The notes under the pieces: generated by a model | The model's database searches: none | What the model saw: only the letters and a program-made list of their open reading frames with translations | What the model was told of the DNA's origin: nothing | NCBI GenBank assembly: GCA_022494885.1 | Contig: JAGVSM010003417.1 | Location: 248,001-312,000 of the forward strand | Length of the DNA stretch: 64,000 nt | Direction: 5' to 3' | Source: Micrasema longulum | Taxonomy: Eukaryota > Arthropoda > Insecta > Trichoptera > Brachycentridae | Shown here: positions 62,888 to 64,000 of the stretch, piece after piece | Position numbering within the stretch: position 1 is the stretch's first letter | Layout: the number at the start of each line of letters is the position of its first letter | Made by a program: the position numbers and the translations under genes

Positions 62888-63495
62888 TTTTTTATTTCGT
62901 TTTTTTAAATATCATTAAAGCTCTAAACTTCATTGTTAAATAAAAAATGTAAATAGGGGCTAGATTTCTTACTGTCCAAGCGCTCTGTAGCTGCAAGACA
63001 TGATGTAATCTAACTCCTATATATCGTAATCACTTTTTAGCATAAAGACTTTACAAATTTACCATTTTGCTCAATGTTTATTTTTGTAAATTTATTGATA
63101 ATTTTAAGTAGCTAGAATTTCATTCGTTCTTGTAGCTGCAAGACGATTAGTAATCTAGCTTCAATAGGTAAATGTTGTCAAATATCTAAATTTAGTAAAT
63201 GGGGTCTAGAATTCCAACCGTACATGCGCTCAGTAGCTGCAAGACTTGTTGTAATCGAACTTCTGTTTTTTTTTTTTTTAATTTTCGTTTTTTAAAATAT
63301 CGCCTTAACTCTAAACTTCATTGTCAAATAAAAAAAAAAAAAACAATGCAAATAGGGGCTAGATGTCTTACTGTCCATGCGCTCTGTAGCTGCAAGACGT
63401 GCTGCAATCAAGCTCATATATACCATGATTGGAGACGAGGAATTATACTCTCCACCATCCATACGCACTGTAGCTGCAAGACGTGCTGGGAAATT
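62888..63495 (+). repeat. Irregular repeat array with conserved 13-bp core
   Basis: GTAGCTGCAAGAC occurs five times without change: 62987, 63132, 63233, 63386 and 63470. Most are preceded by ATGCGCTC-like text. A larger unit (CTCTAAACTTCATTGT...GGGGCTAGAT...ACTGTCCA) is present at 62920-63020 and 63310-63420. Intervals are irregular (145, 101, 153, 84 bp). The 125-codon frame at 63199 shows repeated SCKTC motifs, but they arise from the DNA repeat and long T/A runs, so I do not call a protein. Confidence 0.75.
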
Positions 63496-63499
63496 TATT

Positions 63500-63560
63500 T
63501 ATTGTACAGCGCCCTTGAGGCGATTTTCACAAAAATGGCGCTTTATAAATTTGCTGCACT
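63500..63560 (+). mobile_element. Retroelement 3' tail (relative of 60.6 kb)
   Basis: ACAGCGCCCTTGAGGCGATT and AAAATGGCGCTTTATAAATT form the same hairpin-type terminus as 60676-60720. It lacks a triplet tail and abuts a SINE2 tail. Confidence 0.5.
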
Positions 63561-63564
63561 TGTT

Positions 63565-63618
63565 TTACTGATGTAGTGCCCTATGCATCACTGGGTGTAA
63601 AAAAGGGAATGATGATTT
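63565..63618 (+). mobile_element. SINE2 3' tail
   Basis: GATGTAGTGCCCTATGCATC and GGGAATGATGAT match the SINE2 end. The remainder is absent. 63619-64000 is AT-rich with no assigned element. Confidence 0.5.
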
Positions 63619-64000
63619 GAAGTTCACTTTTTATACAAATTTATTAATTTTCTATCTAAATTATTTCATTAAAGATAAGCACTTTAATTCGCGACTAAAA
63701 TCTCGGATAAAAAAAAATGGCCACCCATTTTACCTGCACGAGTTCGAAAAACCTTTCACAAAAGGGCGGAAATGTTAACTGAATTCGCAAAAAAAAACAA
63801 AAACTATATTTGCTTATCTATTGATTTATAACGTAGAGTAAGATCGCGCTAAAATCTCACGAAAAATCTATAAACCCATTTTGACTCGGATACTTACTAA
63901 CTCATTTATCTTCGGCAAAAAAACTGTCCGAAAATGTAAATTGATTGCAGACATCACAAAATACCAAAGCAAATAATATCTTATGAAGTTTATAGCGTCG

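Noticed and set aside
62888..63495. CRISPR-like array
   Set aside because: Repeats are 13 bp with irregular spacing in a eukaryotic TE landscape; no cas genes.
63199..63576. 125-codon frame with repeated SCKTC motifs, like a cysteine-repeat peptide
   Set aside because: The motifs are translations of the repeated GTAGCTGCAAGAC core, and the frame runs through T and A homopolymers. No signal peptide or start context supports a gene.

Overview
The window looks like gene-poor, AT-rich nuclear DNA from an arthropod, most likely an insect. The basis is the set of repeats: RTE-like LINEs ending in a conserved CGTAGGGGTAGGCAGAG-type tail, several tRNA-derived SINEs, many LINE C-terminal fragments, Penelope-like elements (PLEs), Helitrons, a mariner pseudogene, and hAT- and P-like non-autonomous DNA transposons. 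The RTE tail and Helitron ends resemble lepidopteran repeats as I remember them, but the order is not proven here. I found no convincing host protein-coding exon, functional tRNA or rRNA gene, CRISPR array or LTR retrotransposon.

Working labels used below. SINE1: tRNA-like head GGCGGCCTCCGTGGTGTAG, 2 copies. SINE2: tRNA-Gly-like head GGCCTCGTGGTGTAATGG, about 10 copies. SINE3 and SINE4: minor tRNA-derived families. FB-A: foldback family containing GTCATAAGCCCTG, about 10 copies or fragments. rep-E, F, G, H, J: interspersed repeats of unknown class recognised by two or more copies in this window. TIR-11: element with 36-bp inverted ends at 11-12 kb. TIR-K: 0.69-kb element with GAGGAATTCC ends, two copies at 54-56 kb.

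Layout. 0-8 kb: RTE ends, nested LINEs, a PLE with a GIY-YIG endonuclease remnant and hammerhead-like tail, and rep-H interrupted by FB-A. 8-21 kb: an RNase-H-type LINE fragment split by SINE1, FB-A copies, TIR-11 inside rep-F, SINE2 inside a LINE, LINE tails, and a large FB-A palindrome holding SINE1. 21-35 kb: SINE2, rep-F, many LINE reverse-transcriptase C-terminal fragments, a hAT end and PLE debris. 35-45 kb: a PLE-like unit with two direct repeats inside rep-H inverted ends, Helitrons on both sides of a LINE fragment, GC-rich unique islands, and a SINE2 split by a LINE. 45-57 kb: mariner pseudogene, hAT MITE with 8-bp target duplication, P-like element with THAP-like start and an internal 240-bp hairpin, Helitron end, ACTATG-rich array, and rep-G split by TIR-K. 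57-64 kb: LINE 3' ends, SINE3 pair, rep-J split by a retroelement tail, FB-A, and a repeat with a 13-bp core kept in five copies.

The parts do not form a pathway. They record layered insertion: older repeats are interrupted by younger ones, which lets several empty sites and target duplications be read directly. The only candidates for host function are a handful of GC-rich, non-repetitive islands (near 17.0, 21.8, 29.9, 33.3, 37.6, 40.3, 41.5, 43.1 and 61.2 kb). These could be conserved non-coding elements, but nothing here proves it.
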